Made by a program: the position numbers and the translations under genes. From JAABYT01 sp041581935 (GTDB lineage: Bacteria; Pseudomonadota; Gammaproteobacteria; HK1), in assembly GCA_041581935.1 (NCBI GenBank), contig JBFICP010000013.1, positions 1 to 26,713 on the forward strand: a stretch of DNA of 26,713 bases, given 5' to 3'. Shown piece after piece: positions 16,622 through 23,539 of this stretch. A model generated the notes under the pieces. The model did no database searches. It saw only the letters and a program-made list of their open reading frames with translations, and was not told where the DNA came from. How positions within the stretch are numbered: position 1 is the first letter of the stretch; each line of letters opens with the position of its first letter.

Positions 16622-16763
16622 CGGCTGCCGATGCGGTTACCCTGTCCGGTGTCGTCTCGTTGAAGGTGCGGGCTCTGCCGGCAGGCGCCTCGCCCCTCGA
16701 TTGGCCCACCGAATTCGCGGGCGAGCCGGCGGTCCTGCACGCATGCGGAAAAGCCGCCTGATT
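16622..16763. other. Convergent gap between BKACE copy 1 and the biotin carrier gene
   Basis: The gap is 142 bp between two converging genes. An imperfect stem can be drawn between CTCGCCC (16689-16695) and GGGCGAG (16719-16725), with a loop of about 23 nt and no T-run. A terminator is expected here but not convincingly seen. Confidence 0.3.
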
Positions 16764-17267
16764 TCAGGATGGCTCGACCACGAAGAGCACATGATCGTGC
16801 TCCACCAGCGCACCGTTCTCGGCCCCGATGTGCACGATCCGACCCGCTTGCGGGGCTTCGATGGTCGTGTAGAGCTTCATGACCTCGATCAGGCAGAGGG
16901 GCTCACCCGCCTGCACGCTGCTTCCAACTTCGACAAACGCTGGCTCGGTCGGTGATGGAGCTCGGTAGAATGTGCCCACCATCGGTGCGCGCACCTCGAC
17001 CAGACCGTCTTCACGATTTCCCTCGAAAGCGGAGGGCTGCGCGACCGACGGCTGTGACGCGGCGGCGGATTCGGTGCGCGACGTTTCAGTCGCTATATCG
17101 TTGCCGGCGCCGGCATTCGATGCCGATCGCTTTCGAGCGGCGCCATCCCCGGCCGAACGGCGGGTGACCATGAGCTTCGTGCCTTCGAGCTCGAGAACCA
17201 GCTCGTCACAGGTGCTCGCATCGATGATCTTCAAGATCTCGGCGACTTCTCGATAACTCAGTGCCAT
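16764..17267 (-). CDS. Biotin carboxyl carrier protein (AccB-like)
   Basis: This is the carrier subunit of a biotin-dependent carboxylase, shuttling CO2 on biotin between carboxylase and carboxyltransferase. The 167 residues have the AccB N-terminal domain (EVAEILKIIDASTCDELVLELEG), a long Ala/Ser/Glu-rich flexible linker (~38-88) and a C-terminal biotinyl domain (~89-165). The biotin-accepting lysine is K131 in LIEVMKLYTTIEAP. EVMKL replaces the EAMKM of the housekeeping acetyl-CoA carboxylase subunit, a variant seen in secondary carriers. It lies 27 bp behind iclR on the same strand, while its probable partners are divergent on the plus strand. The separate carrier gene explains why the carboxyltransferase here lacks a biotinyl domain. 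It is unlikely to be the housekeeping accB, since the local carboxyltransferase is not AccA/AccD. Confidence 0.92.
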   Translation of the reverse strand: MALSYREVAEILKIIDASTCDELVLELEGTKLMVTRRSAGDGAARKRSASNAGAGNDIATETSRTESAAASQPSVAQPSAFEGNREDGLVEVRAPMVGTFYRAPSPTEPAFVEVGSSVQAGEPLCLIEVMKLYTTIEAPQAGRIVHIGAENGALVEHDHVLFVVEPS

Positions 17268-17294
17268 GATGGAGCGCGATCTTTGAATTTCCGG

Positions 17295-18158
17295 TCAATC
17301 GACTGCCGCGAGGCTCTCGGAGAGCCTGTGCGCGGCTTGTTTCAGTTCGGGTAAAAACGCCCGCGCCCCGTCCAGCGTCAGTCGCGCCTCGGCCGCGGAG
17401 ATGGCGAGGCCGGCACACGTCCTTCCGTTGGGTCCGCGCACCGGTACCGCGAGGCACACCACGCCGGACAGGAACTCCTGGTTGTCGGTCGATACGCCGT
17501 CCTTGGCGATTCGAGACAGCTCATCACGCAGCGCCCCGGGCTCGGTTATGGTGTTTTCGGTATAGCGCCGGAGCTTGCCAGAGGTGACGTACGCGTCGCG
17601 CTGCTTGGCCGGCATTTGACTCAGTAACATCTTGCCGATGGCCGTGCAGTGTGCCGGAACCCGGGTGCCGGGCTCGAAGCGCAGCCCCAGCGGCCACTCG
17701 GTTTCGACGCGATCGATGTAGACGACGGTCCCGCCGGCGATGACACCGAGATTGCAGGTCTCGCCCGTTGCGTCGGCGAGCGACTGCAGGATGGCATGAC
17801 GCGCCCCGCGCCTTGCGGCCACGTGCAAGGTATTGAGCGACATGTGCACCAGGCGTTCACCTTCGATGATCTTTCGGCTGAGCACGTCGCGCCTGAGAAA
17901 ACCGAGATCCTCGAGCGTCGTAGCGATGCGATGTGCCGTGGGTTTGGACATCTCGAGCAGGGTGGCGAGCTCGCTGATCGCCTTGGGGCGGGGGCTTTCG
18001 GCGACCGCTTCCAGAATCGCCAGTGCCTTTGCCAGCACGCCGGTGGTTTCCCTGGGGCCGTCGCGCCAGTCGGCGTGCTTGTCGTGGGCGTCCACGTCAC
18101 GCCCGCTCGACACTTTCGCACGGTTAGGTGATGACACGCTCATGCCAGGATTCGCCAT
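17295..18158 (-). CDS. IclR-family transcriptional regulator
   Basis: This is a local regulator of 287 residues. After a poorly conserved N-terminal tail (~1-38) comes the winged helix-turn-helix (~40-95: LAILEAVAESPRPKAISELA..LLEMSKPTAHRIATTLEDLGFLRR). The IclR effector-binding domain (~105-280) follows, with GETCNLGVIAGGTVVYIDRVET, PAHCTAIGKMLL, STDNQEFLSGVVCLAVPV and GLAISAAEARL. It is divergent from the accC-like gene across a 25- to 140-bp control region, so it most likely regulates that operon and itself. The effector would be a small organic acid or CoA ester of the pathway. ATG 18158 has no Shine-Dalgarno, and a predicted minus-strand -10 (CATAAT) ends only a few bases before it. Translation may be leaderless or start at ATG 18143. 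Confidence 0.92.
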   Translation of the reverse strand: MANPGMSVSSPNRAKVSSGRDVDAHDKHADWRDGPRETTGVLAKALAILEAVAESPRPKAISELATLLEMSKPTAHRIATTLEDLGFLRRDVLSRKIIEGERLVHMSLNTLHVAARRGARHAILQSLADATGETCNLGVIAGGTVVYIDRVETEWPLGLRFEPGTRVPAHCTAIGKMLLSQMPAKQRDAYVTSGKLRRYTENTITEPGALRDELSRIAKDGVSTDNQEFLSGVVCLAVPVRGPNGRTCAGLAISAAEARLTLDGARAFLPELKQAAHRLSESLAAVD

Positions 18159-18185
18159 TGAAGGATTATGACAATCTTATATAAT
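18158..18185 (+). promoter_or_regulatory. Putative promoter of the carboxylase operon
   Basis: TTGAAG (18158-18163) and a perfect TATAAT (18180-18185) are 16 bp apart, pointing into the accC operon. Transcription would begin near 18192. On the other strand TTGATC and CATAAT, 17 bp apart in the same stretch, could serve iclR. The two promoters thus overlap face to face, a common layout for a regulator that controls itself and its target. The promoter covers the ATG at 18184, which argues against that codon as the accC start. Confidence 0.55.
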
Positions 18186-18215
18186 GAGATCAAATTTCTC
18201 GTTTAATGAGATAAC
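18184..18215. promoter_or_regulatory. Candidate IclR operator
   Basis: An imperfect palindrome ATGAGA-7 nt-TCTCGT lies at 18184-18202, overlapping the -10 and start site of the carboxylase promoter. The octamer AATGAGAT occurs twice as a direct repeat, at about 18183-18190 and 18207-18214. The AT-rich stretch stands out from the GC-rich genes on both sides. Binding here would block or position RNA polymerase for both divergent genes. Assignment to the adjacent IclR protein is inference. Confidence 0.4.
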
Positions 18216-18297
18216 TGCCATCCCGTCGCAGCGAACCGATCGAGCACGCACGCTGACACGCGCGGTGCCACGACCCGCCACCGATCCGCATGTCCCC

Positions 18298-19671
18298 GTG
18301 GAAGAAGCGCGGGCGGAGGACCGCGGGCCGCTCACGCGGGTTCTGGTCGCCAACCGAGGCGAGATTGCGTTGCGCATCATCGAAGCCTGCCGCGACGAGG
18401 GACTGGCCACGGTTGCGGTGTATTCCGACGCCGATCAGGCGTTGCCGCACGTGTGGGCGGCGGACAAGAGCCTGAAAATCGGCCCGTCCCCCGCGAGCCA
18501 AAGCTATCTCAATATGGATCTGCTGCTCCATGTGGCGAAGGCCACCGGCTGTGACGCGGTGCATCCCGGTTACGGCTTTCTCGCCGAGCGCGCCGATTTC
18601 GCCCGGCGATGCCAAGAGGAGAACATTCGATTCATTGGACCGCCCGCCGGCGTCATTGCGCTGATGGGCGACAAATCGGCGGCACGGCGAACCGTCTCGG
18701 CGCTCGACGTTCCGATTGTCCCCGGTTCGGAGGACGCATTCCTCGACGTCGGTGATGCCGCTCGAGTCGCCGCCGAGATTGGTTACCCCGTGCTGTTGAA
18801 AGCGCGCGCCGGCGGCGGCGGCCGCGGCATTCGCCCAGTCGCGCGCGAGCGGGATTTCAAGAGCACCTTCATCGAGGCGCGTGGCGAAGCACACGCGGCA
18901 TTCGGCGACGGACACCTCTATATCGAACGCTATTTCCGGCGCGTGCGTCACGTCGAAGTGCAGGTCTTCGGCGACGTCCATGGCAACGTCGGACACGCCT
19001 GGGAACGGGACTGCTCGGTGCAGCGCCGACACCAAAAGCTCATCGAAGAAGCGCCTTGCGCCATTCTCGATGAACGATTGCGCGAAGCGCTCTGTGACGC
19101 CGCGGTGAGAATCTCCGCCGGCGTCGGTTACGTCAGCGCCGGCACTGTCGAGTTTCTGCTCGATCTAGAGACCCGACAGTTTTTTTTCGTCGAGATGAAT
19201 ACGCGTATTCAGGTGGAGCATCCCGTGACCGAAATGCTTACCAGCATCGATCTGGTGCGCGAGCAGCTGCGCATTGCAGCGGCCGAGACGCTCTCGTTTG
19301 CGAATGGGCCACCGACACCCCGTGGACACGTCTTCGAATTCAGAATCAATGCCGAGGATGCCACTGCAAATTTCCGACCGGTGCCGGGAACCATCCGGCG
19401 CTGGGAACCTCCCCGCGGACCGCAGGTGCGGTTCGACAGCCATGTCTACCAGGGTTACACGGTGCCTCCGTATTACGACTCATTGCTCGGCAAGCTCATT
19501 GTGCACGGCGCCACGCGTGAGGATGCGCGTATGGCCGCATCGGCAGCGCTCGCGAGCTTTCGCGTGGAAGGGATACCGACCACGATCCCATTTCATCGCA
19601 AGATCGTCAGTCACGACGATTTCGTCAATGATCGTATGCACACCCGTTGGGTCGACTCGATGTTGGGCTAA
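18298..19671 (+). CDS. Biotin carboxylase subunit (AccC-like)
   Basis: This ATP-grasp enzyme carboxylates biotin on the carrier protein with bicarbonate and ATP. From GTG 18298 it has 457 residues (E. coli AccC 449). Visible: VLVANRGEIALRII at the start of the N-terminal domain, HPGYGFLAE, the glycine-rich ATP lid KARAGGGGRGIRPV, HVEVQVFGD, ERDCSVQRRHQKLIEEAP, VEFLLD, the FFVEMNTRIQVEHPVTE metal/bicarbonate site and FRINAEDATANFRPVPGTI. The frame is open from ATG 18184, but that start lies on the promoter's -10 and adds 38 residues unlike the family. GTG 18265 is another option; none has a clear ribosome site. Stop is 12 bp before the carboxyltransferase gene. Its carrier is probably the divergent accB-like gene. 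Confidence 0.93.
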   Translation: MEEARAEDRGPLTRVLVANRGEIALRIIEACRDEGLATVAVYSDADQALPHVWAADKSLKIGPSPASQSYLNMDLLLHVAKATGCDAVHPGYGFLAERADFARRCQEENIRFIGPPAGVIALMGDKSAARRTVSALDVPIVPGSEDAFLDVGDAARVAAEIGYPVLLKARAGGGGRGIRPVARERDFKSTFIEARGEAHAAFGDGHLYIERYFRRVRHVEVQVFGDVHGNVGHAWERDCSVQRRHQKLIEEAPCAILDERLREALCDAAVRISAGVGYVSAGTVEFLLDLETRQFFFVEMNTRIQVEHPVTEMLTSIDLVREQLRIAAAETLSFANGPPTPRGHVFEFRINAEDATANFRPVPGTIRRWEPPRGPQVRFDSHVYQGYTVPPYYDSLLGKLIVHGATREDARMAASAALASFRVEGIPTTIPFHRKIVSHDDFVNDRMHTRWVDSMLG

Positions 19672-19683
19672 GCGAGCGCGGCC

Positions 19684-21120
19684 ATGACCAGAACGGTGAA
19701 ACTCATCGACGTGACGTTGCGCGACGCACATCAGTGCTTGTGGGCGACACGCATGACTACGGGCATGATGAAGGAGATTGCACCCCTTCTCGATAAAGCT
19801 GGATTCGAGGCAATCGATCTTGTCGGCGGGGCAGTGTTCGATGTGTGTGTGCGATATCTCAAGGAAGATCCCTGGGAACGTATGCGCATTCTGAGCAGCT
19901 GGGTTACGCGCACGCCGCTAATCATTCATACCCGCGGGCAGAGTCTATTCACCTTCGAGCTTTTTCCCGATGATGTGGTCGAGCTCGCTGCCGAGCGATT
20001 CGTCGCGAACGGTATGCGCTATCACACACCCTACGACGCACTAAACGATATTCGTAATCTCGAAGTTCCTGTTCGCGCTGCCAAAAGCGTCGGGTTGCAC
20101 ACGGTTGGCGGGCTGGTATACACGCAAAGTCCGGTGCATACCGATGCCTACTACAGCGATAAGGCGAAGCAACTGATCGCGCTCGGCGTCGATGGCGTGT
20201 TTATCAAGGACCCAAGCGGTCTGTTGACACCGGAGCGCGTTGCAACTCTCGTTCCGACACTGAAAGCGACCTGCGGAACCCTGCCTCTCCAGCTGCACAC
20301 GCATTGCTTGACGGGTCTAGGGCCCTATGCCGCCCTCCAAGCAGTGGATCACGGCGTGGACGTCGTGCACACGGCGACCTCCACGCTCGCGAACGCAGCC
20401 TCCCATTCACCGACGGAGCTGTTCACGAAAAATTGTCGACGGCGTGGTCACGAGGTCGAAATCGATCTCGAACCCCTGTCGGGAGTGGCCGAGAGGCTCG
20501 AATACATTGCCGAGCGGGAAGGAAAGCCGACCGGAATGCCCTGCGAGTACGACGAGTTCCACTTTCACCACCAGATACCCGGCGGCATGGTCTCGAACCT
20601 CGAGTACCAGCTCGGCGCGCTCGGGCTCGCCAATCGGCTCGAGGAGATCCTGGAGGAAGCGGGGCGGGTTCGCGAGGAGCTCGGTTATCCCATCGTGGTA
20701 AGTCCTTTTGCACAATATATCGTGACGCAAGCAACACTGAACGTCATGAATTCCGAGCGCTACAAGGTCGTCCCCGACGAGGTTCGCTACTACGTCCTCG
20801 GGCGCTACGGTGAAATTCCAGGTAACATCGATGCCGACCTCTACGATAAGATTGCGCGCGGCCGGGAGCCCGTCAGCGAGCGATCCGGCGCGCTTTTGCC
20901 GCCTGCACTCGAGCGGCTACGGAAGGAACGGGGCCCCTTCAAGTCGGACGACGATTTGCTTCTCGCAGCCTTTTACAGTGACCGTGATTACTCTGCCCTC
21001 AAGGCGGCAGGCGCCATAAACATCGAGTATTCCTTGGCCAGCACGCCATTGACGACGCTTGTCAAGGGAGTTGCCTCGCATCGAGACGTGAAGTCGTTCC
21101 ACTTCATTCAGCGCAGTTGA
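19684..21120 (+). CDS. Carboxyltransferase subunit, PC/OadA/transcarboxylase-5S-like, substrate unknown
   Basis: This is the HMGL-type TIM-barrel carboxyltransferase half of a biotin enzyme, 478 residues. It has the barrel (~5-270) and the PYC/OADA C-terminal domain, but no biotinyl domain. Metal and CO2-handling residues are kept: R13-D14-A15-H16-Q17, the carboxylated lysine K175 (IKDPSG) and H205/H207 (HTH). Substrate-side motifs differ from pyruvate enzymes. FRVFD becomes H114-T-P-Y-D118, so the arginine that holds the pyruvate carboxylate is a threonine (T115). The WGGATFD motif becomes VGGAVFD. HTHDTSG becomes HTHCLTG, and TSQP becomes ASHS. IPGGMVSNL is as in OadA. It is therefore probably not pyruvate carboxylase or oxaloacetate decarboxylase; a ketone or other keto compound is likelier. 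Gene order accC-CT-BKACE-SDR is tight. Confidence 0.88.
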   Translation: MTRTVKLIDVTLRDAHQCLWATRMTTGMMKEIAPLLDKAGFEAIDLVGGAVFDVCVRYLKEDPWERMRILSSWVTRTPLIIHTRGQSLFTFELFPDDVVELAAERFVANGMRYHTPYDALNDIRNLEVPVRAAKSVGLHTVGGLVYTQSPVHTDAYYSDKAKQLIALGVDGVFIKDPSGLLTPERVATLVPTLKATCGTLPLQLHTHCLTGLGPYAALQAVDHGVDVVHTATSTLANAASHSPTELFTKNCRRRGHEVEIDLEPLSGVAERLEYIAEREGKPTGMPCEYDEFHFHHQIPGGMVSNLEYQLGALGLANRLEEILEEAGRVREELGYPIVVSPFAQYIVTQATLNVMNSERYKVVPDEVRYYVLGRYGEIPGNIDADLYDKIARGREPVSERSGALLPPALERLRKERGPFKSDDDLLLAAFYSDRDYSALKAAGAINIEYSLASTPLTTLVKGVASHRDVKSFHFIQRS

Positions 21121-21144
21121 ACTCGAATATCCGGAGACTCAATC

Positions 21145-21987
21145 GTGTCCGATCCAGTCGTCATAACCGTTGCGATTACCGGAGCGCTGCCGAAGAAGAA
21201 AGATAACCCGGCAGTCCCTATTACGCCGTCCGAACAAATCGAGTCCTCTCATGAGGCCTACGAGGCGGGCGCATCGCTGGTACACATTCACGTGCGCAAT
21301 CCGGACGAGACGCCGTCTTCCGATCCCGCACTATTCGCTGCGGTGCAGGAGGGTGTTCGAAAGCACTGTCCCGGCATGATTATCCAGTTCTCGACCGGAG
21401 GACGCGGACGCGATCAGAACAAGCGGGGGGCGATGTTGTATCTCGAACCCGACATGGCATCGTTGGCGACGGGCTCGACGAATTTCCCCAGCTCGATTTA
21501 CGAGAACCCGCCGGACTTCGTCGAAGGTCTAGCGGTAACGATGCGTGAGCACCATATCAAGCCCGAAATCGAGGTATTCGACCTCGCCATGCTCTACAAC
21601 GCTGCCAAGCTCGTGGAGAAAGGGCTGATCGAAGCGCCCGCTCATGTTCAGTTCGTGCTTGGGGTACCCAATGCGATGCCGGTTCGCCGCTCGATACTGG
21701 AGTTTCTGATCTCGGAGCTGCACGAGGTGCTGCCGGGAGCGAGTTGGACTGCCGCCGGAATCGGCCGCCATCAGCTCACCGTCAACGAGTGGAGCCTTGA
21801 GCTTGGGGGTCATTGCCGCACAGGTCTGGAAGACAACATCCGTTTCGACAAAAGCCGCCTCGCACGGAGCAACGCCGACCTCGTCGAGCGCGTAGCGACG
21901 CTTTGCAAAAGATACGGGCGACAACCGGCGACCCCTGACCAGGCGAGACACTTGCTCGGACTTACTCCGGCATCGCTTGCCTCGTGA
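21145..21987 (+). CDS. BKACE family beta-keto acid cleavage enzyme (DUF849), copy 2
   Basis: This is a second BKACE, 280 residues, starting at GTG 21145 with CGGAG 9 nt upstream. Metal ligands are H47 and H49 (HIHVRN) and E229 in RTGLEDN, with R225 and D230 alongside as in Kce. Unlike copy 1 it keeps the classical SLATGSTNFPSSIYENPPDFV stretch and VQFVLGVPNAMP, so it belongs to a different and more typical branch. The two copies are too unlike to be a recent duplication and presumably act on different beta-keto acids. The position between the carboxyltransferase and the dehydrogenase suggests that it cleaves the carboxylated product with acetyl-CoA, giving acetoacetate and an acyl-CoA. It overlaps no gene, and the SDR begins 10 bp after its stop. 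Confidence 0.92.
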   Translation: MSDPVVITVAITGALPKKKDNPAVPITPSEQIESSHEAYEAGASLVHIHVRNPDETPSSDPALFAAVQEGVRKHCPGMIIQFSTGGRGRDQNKRGAMLYLEPDMASLATGSTNFPSSIYENPPDFVEGLAVTMREHHIKPEIEVFDLAMLYNAAKLVEKGLIEAPAHVQFVLGVPNAMPVRRSILEFLISELHEVLPGASWTAAGIGRHQLTVNEWSLELGGHCRTGLEDNIRFDKSRLARSNADLVERVATLCKRYGRQPATPDQARHLLGLTPASLAS

Positions 21988-21997
21988 CAAGGAAGCG

Positions 21998-22759
21998 ATG
22001 ACCACGGATCCCTTATTCAGCGTTGCGGGCCGATCGGTTCTGATCGCGGGGGCCGCTGGTGCGCTCGGCCAAGCCCTTGCTCACGCGTTCGCGGAGCGAG
22101 ACGCCAGGATTTCCGTTGCCGATATCGATCTCGCCAGTGTCGAATCCGTCGCCGAGAAATTACCCGGCACTGGTCACTTCGCCGTTGCCATGGATGTTAC
22201 CGACGAGGCGTCGTGCAAACGCGCCGTAACGGCTGCCAAGGAGGGATTGGGGAGTGTCGACGTCGTCATCAACGGCACCGGCGTATTTCCGGTAGCACCG
22301 GCACTCGAGCTCGATCGCGAGCGCTTCGACTCGGCGTTGCAGGTCAACTTGACGGGCGCGTTTTTGCTCGCACGAGCCGCCGCGCCGCTCATGATCGAAA
22401 GCGGAGGGGGTCGAATTATCACCCTTGCGTCCGTTTCCAGCCAGGTAGCCAATCCAGGCTATGCGGCATATGCATCCAGCAAAGCGGGACTCAAGCAGCT
22501 TACCCGGGTGCTGGCAAGAGAATGGGCGAAGCACCACATCACCGTGAACGCAATCGGTCCGGCCATGGTGCTGACACCCTTGACCGAGGCATACTTGCGC
22601 TCAACCGATAACTACGAATACGCACTGAGTTGTATTCCGATGGGTAGATTCGCAAGGCCCGACGATATCATCGGTATGGCGTTGCTGCTCGCCTCACAGG
22701 CGGGTGCCTTCGTCACCGGACAAACAATTTATGTGGATGGGGGTCGGACCTGTGCGTGA
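21998..22759 (+). CDS. SDR-family NAD(P)-dependent dehydrogenase
   Basis: This is a classical short-chain dehydrogenase/reductase of 253 residues from ATG 21998, preceded by AAGGA. It has the cofactor loop GAAGALG, an acidic residue after beta-2 (VADIDLAS) that favours NAD over NADP, NGTGVFP in place of NNAG, the catalytic serine in LASVSSQ, Y-x-x-x-K as YASSK, and TGQTIYVDGG at the C-terminus. Family members interconvert alcohols and ketones. In this operon it probably oxidises a hydroxy compound to the ketone or keto acid used by the carboxylase or BKACE. The order of steps is not given by sequence. It is the last gene before a terminator-like hairpin. Confidence 0.9.
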   Translation: MTTDPLFSVAGRSVLIAGAAGALGQALAHAFAERDARISVADIDLASVESVAEKLPGTGHFAVAMDVTDEASCKRAVTAAKEGLGSVDVVINGTGVFPVAPALELDRERFDSALQVNLTGAFLLARAAAPLMIESGGGRIITLASVSSQVANPGYAAYASSKAGLKQLTRVLAREWAKHHITVNAIGPAMVLTPLTEAYLRSTDNYEYALSCIPMGRFARPDDIIGMALLLASQAGAFVTGQTIYVDGGRTCA

Positions 22760-22827
22760 CAATAATTTGTGGCGCGCCGACCGATCGACCGACACCGCGA
22801 GCCAGACAATGGCTCACGGTCCGAATA

Positions 22828-22850
22828 GTGTCGGGGCCCCGGCACTTTTT
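22828..22850 (+). terminator. Intrinsic terminator downstream of the SDR gene, ahead of bioY
   Basis: GTGTCGG-GGCC-CCGGCAC (22828-22845) forms a 7-bp stem with one G-U pair and a 4-nt loop, followed directly by TTTTT (22846-22850). A second hairpin, ACCGCGAGCCA-5 nt-TGGCTCACGGT with one mismatch, lies just upstream (about 22794-22820). Both lie in the 109-bp gap before bioY, so they end the carboxylase operon or make bioY expression conditional. The bioY ribosome site GAGGAG starts only a few bases after the T-run. Confidence 0.65.
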
Positions 22851-22868
22851 GACGCGAGGAGAGCGTAG

Positions 22869-23465
22869 ATGGCTAACTACACGACGGCGCATGCCACCCT
22901 GAGCGCGACATTGTGGCCCAGTGATTCAAGGTCCGGCGCGTGGCGCATTCCGGTTCTCGTGCTGGCCGGTGTCGCTTTGCTGACAATTTCCGCCAAGCTC
23001 CAGATCCCGTTCTACCCAGTGCCCATGACGATGCAGACGTTCGTGGTGCTGGTCATCGGGATGGCGTACGGACCCCGACTCGGTGCTGCGACGGTGGCAT
23101 TTTATCTGGCCAGCGGTGCCTCAGGGTTACCGGTATTCGCCGGCACGCCTGAGAAAGGCATCGGCATTGCCTACATGATGGGGACAACGGGTGGCTATCT
23201 GTTGGGGTTCGTCATCGCAGCTGCGCTTTGTGGCTGGCTCGCGTTGCGCGGTTGGGACCGCACGCCCCTGACAACGGCGTTCGCCATGCTGGCCGGAAAT
23301 GCCGTCATCTATATTCCCGGGCTGCTGTGGCTCGGCGCAGTCGTTGGTTGGGACAAGCCGGTGCTGCAGTGGGGCCTCACGCCGTTCCTGCTCGGGGATC
23401 TTTTCAAGCTGCTGCTCGCCGCGTGTGTTCTTCCTCTGGCCTGGAAGATGGTTCGGCGGCGCTGA
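22869..23465 (+). CDS. bioY: Biotin transporter BioY (ECF S component)
   Basis: BioY is the biotin-binding membrane S component of the ECF transporter, 198 residues with about six helices. Typical motifs: ISAKLQIPFYPVPMTMQTFVVL near the N-terminus, GLPVFAG, GTTGGYLLGF and the late FLLGDLFKLLLA. ATG 22869 follows GAGGAG. No ATPase (BioM/EcfA) or T component (BioN/EcfT) is nearby; solitary BioY proteins that import biotin are known in proteobacteria. Placement beside a three-gene biotin-dependent carboxylase suggests the block brings its own cofactor supply. It converges with the rsmA remnant and surA. Confidence 0.95.
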   Translation: MANYTTAHATLSATLWPSDSRSGAWRIPVLVLAGVALLTISAKLQIPFYPVPMTMQTFVVLVIGMAYGPRLGAATVAFYLASGASGLPVFAGTPEKGIGIAYMMGTTGGYLLGFVIAAALCGWLALRGWDRTPLTTAFAMLAGNAVIYIPGLLWLGAVVGWDKPVLQWGLTPFLLGDLFKLLLAACVLPLAWKMVRRR

Positions 23466-23539
23466 ACCGAGGCAGGTACCTTCGTCGGAATCGTTCGCGC
23501 GGCGGCGACAGGCACGCGGAATCGCTCTCGAGTATTGCG

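Noticed and set aside
16685..16730. Bidirectional terminator between BKACE 1 and the biotin carrier
   Set aside because: The only stem has a 23-nt loop and no T-run on either strand.
19684..21120. Pyruvate carboxylase subunit B or oxaloacetate decarboxylase alpha as a firm name
   Set aside because: The pyruvate-binding arginine and several neighbouring motifs differ, there is no biotinyl domain, and no sodium-pump subunits (OadB/OadG) are present.
12503..23465. Transposon or integron carrying the catabolic block
   Set aside because: No transposase, integrase, terminal inverted repeats or attachment site could be seen. Only the rsmA duplication marks the edges.
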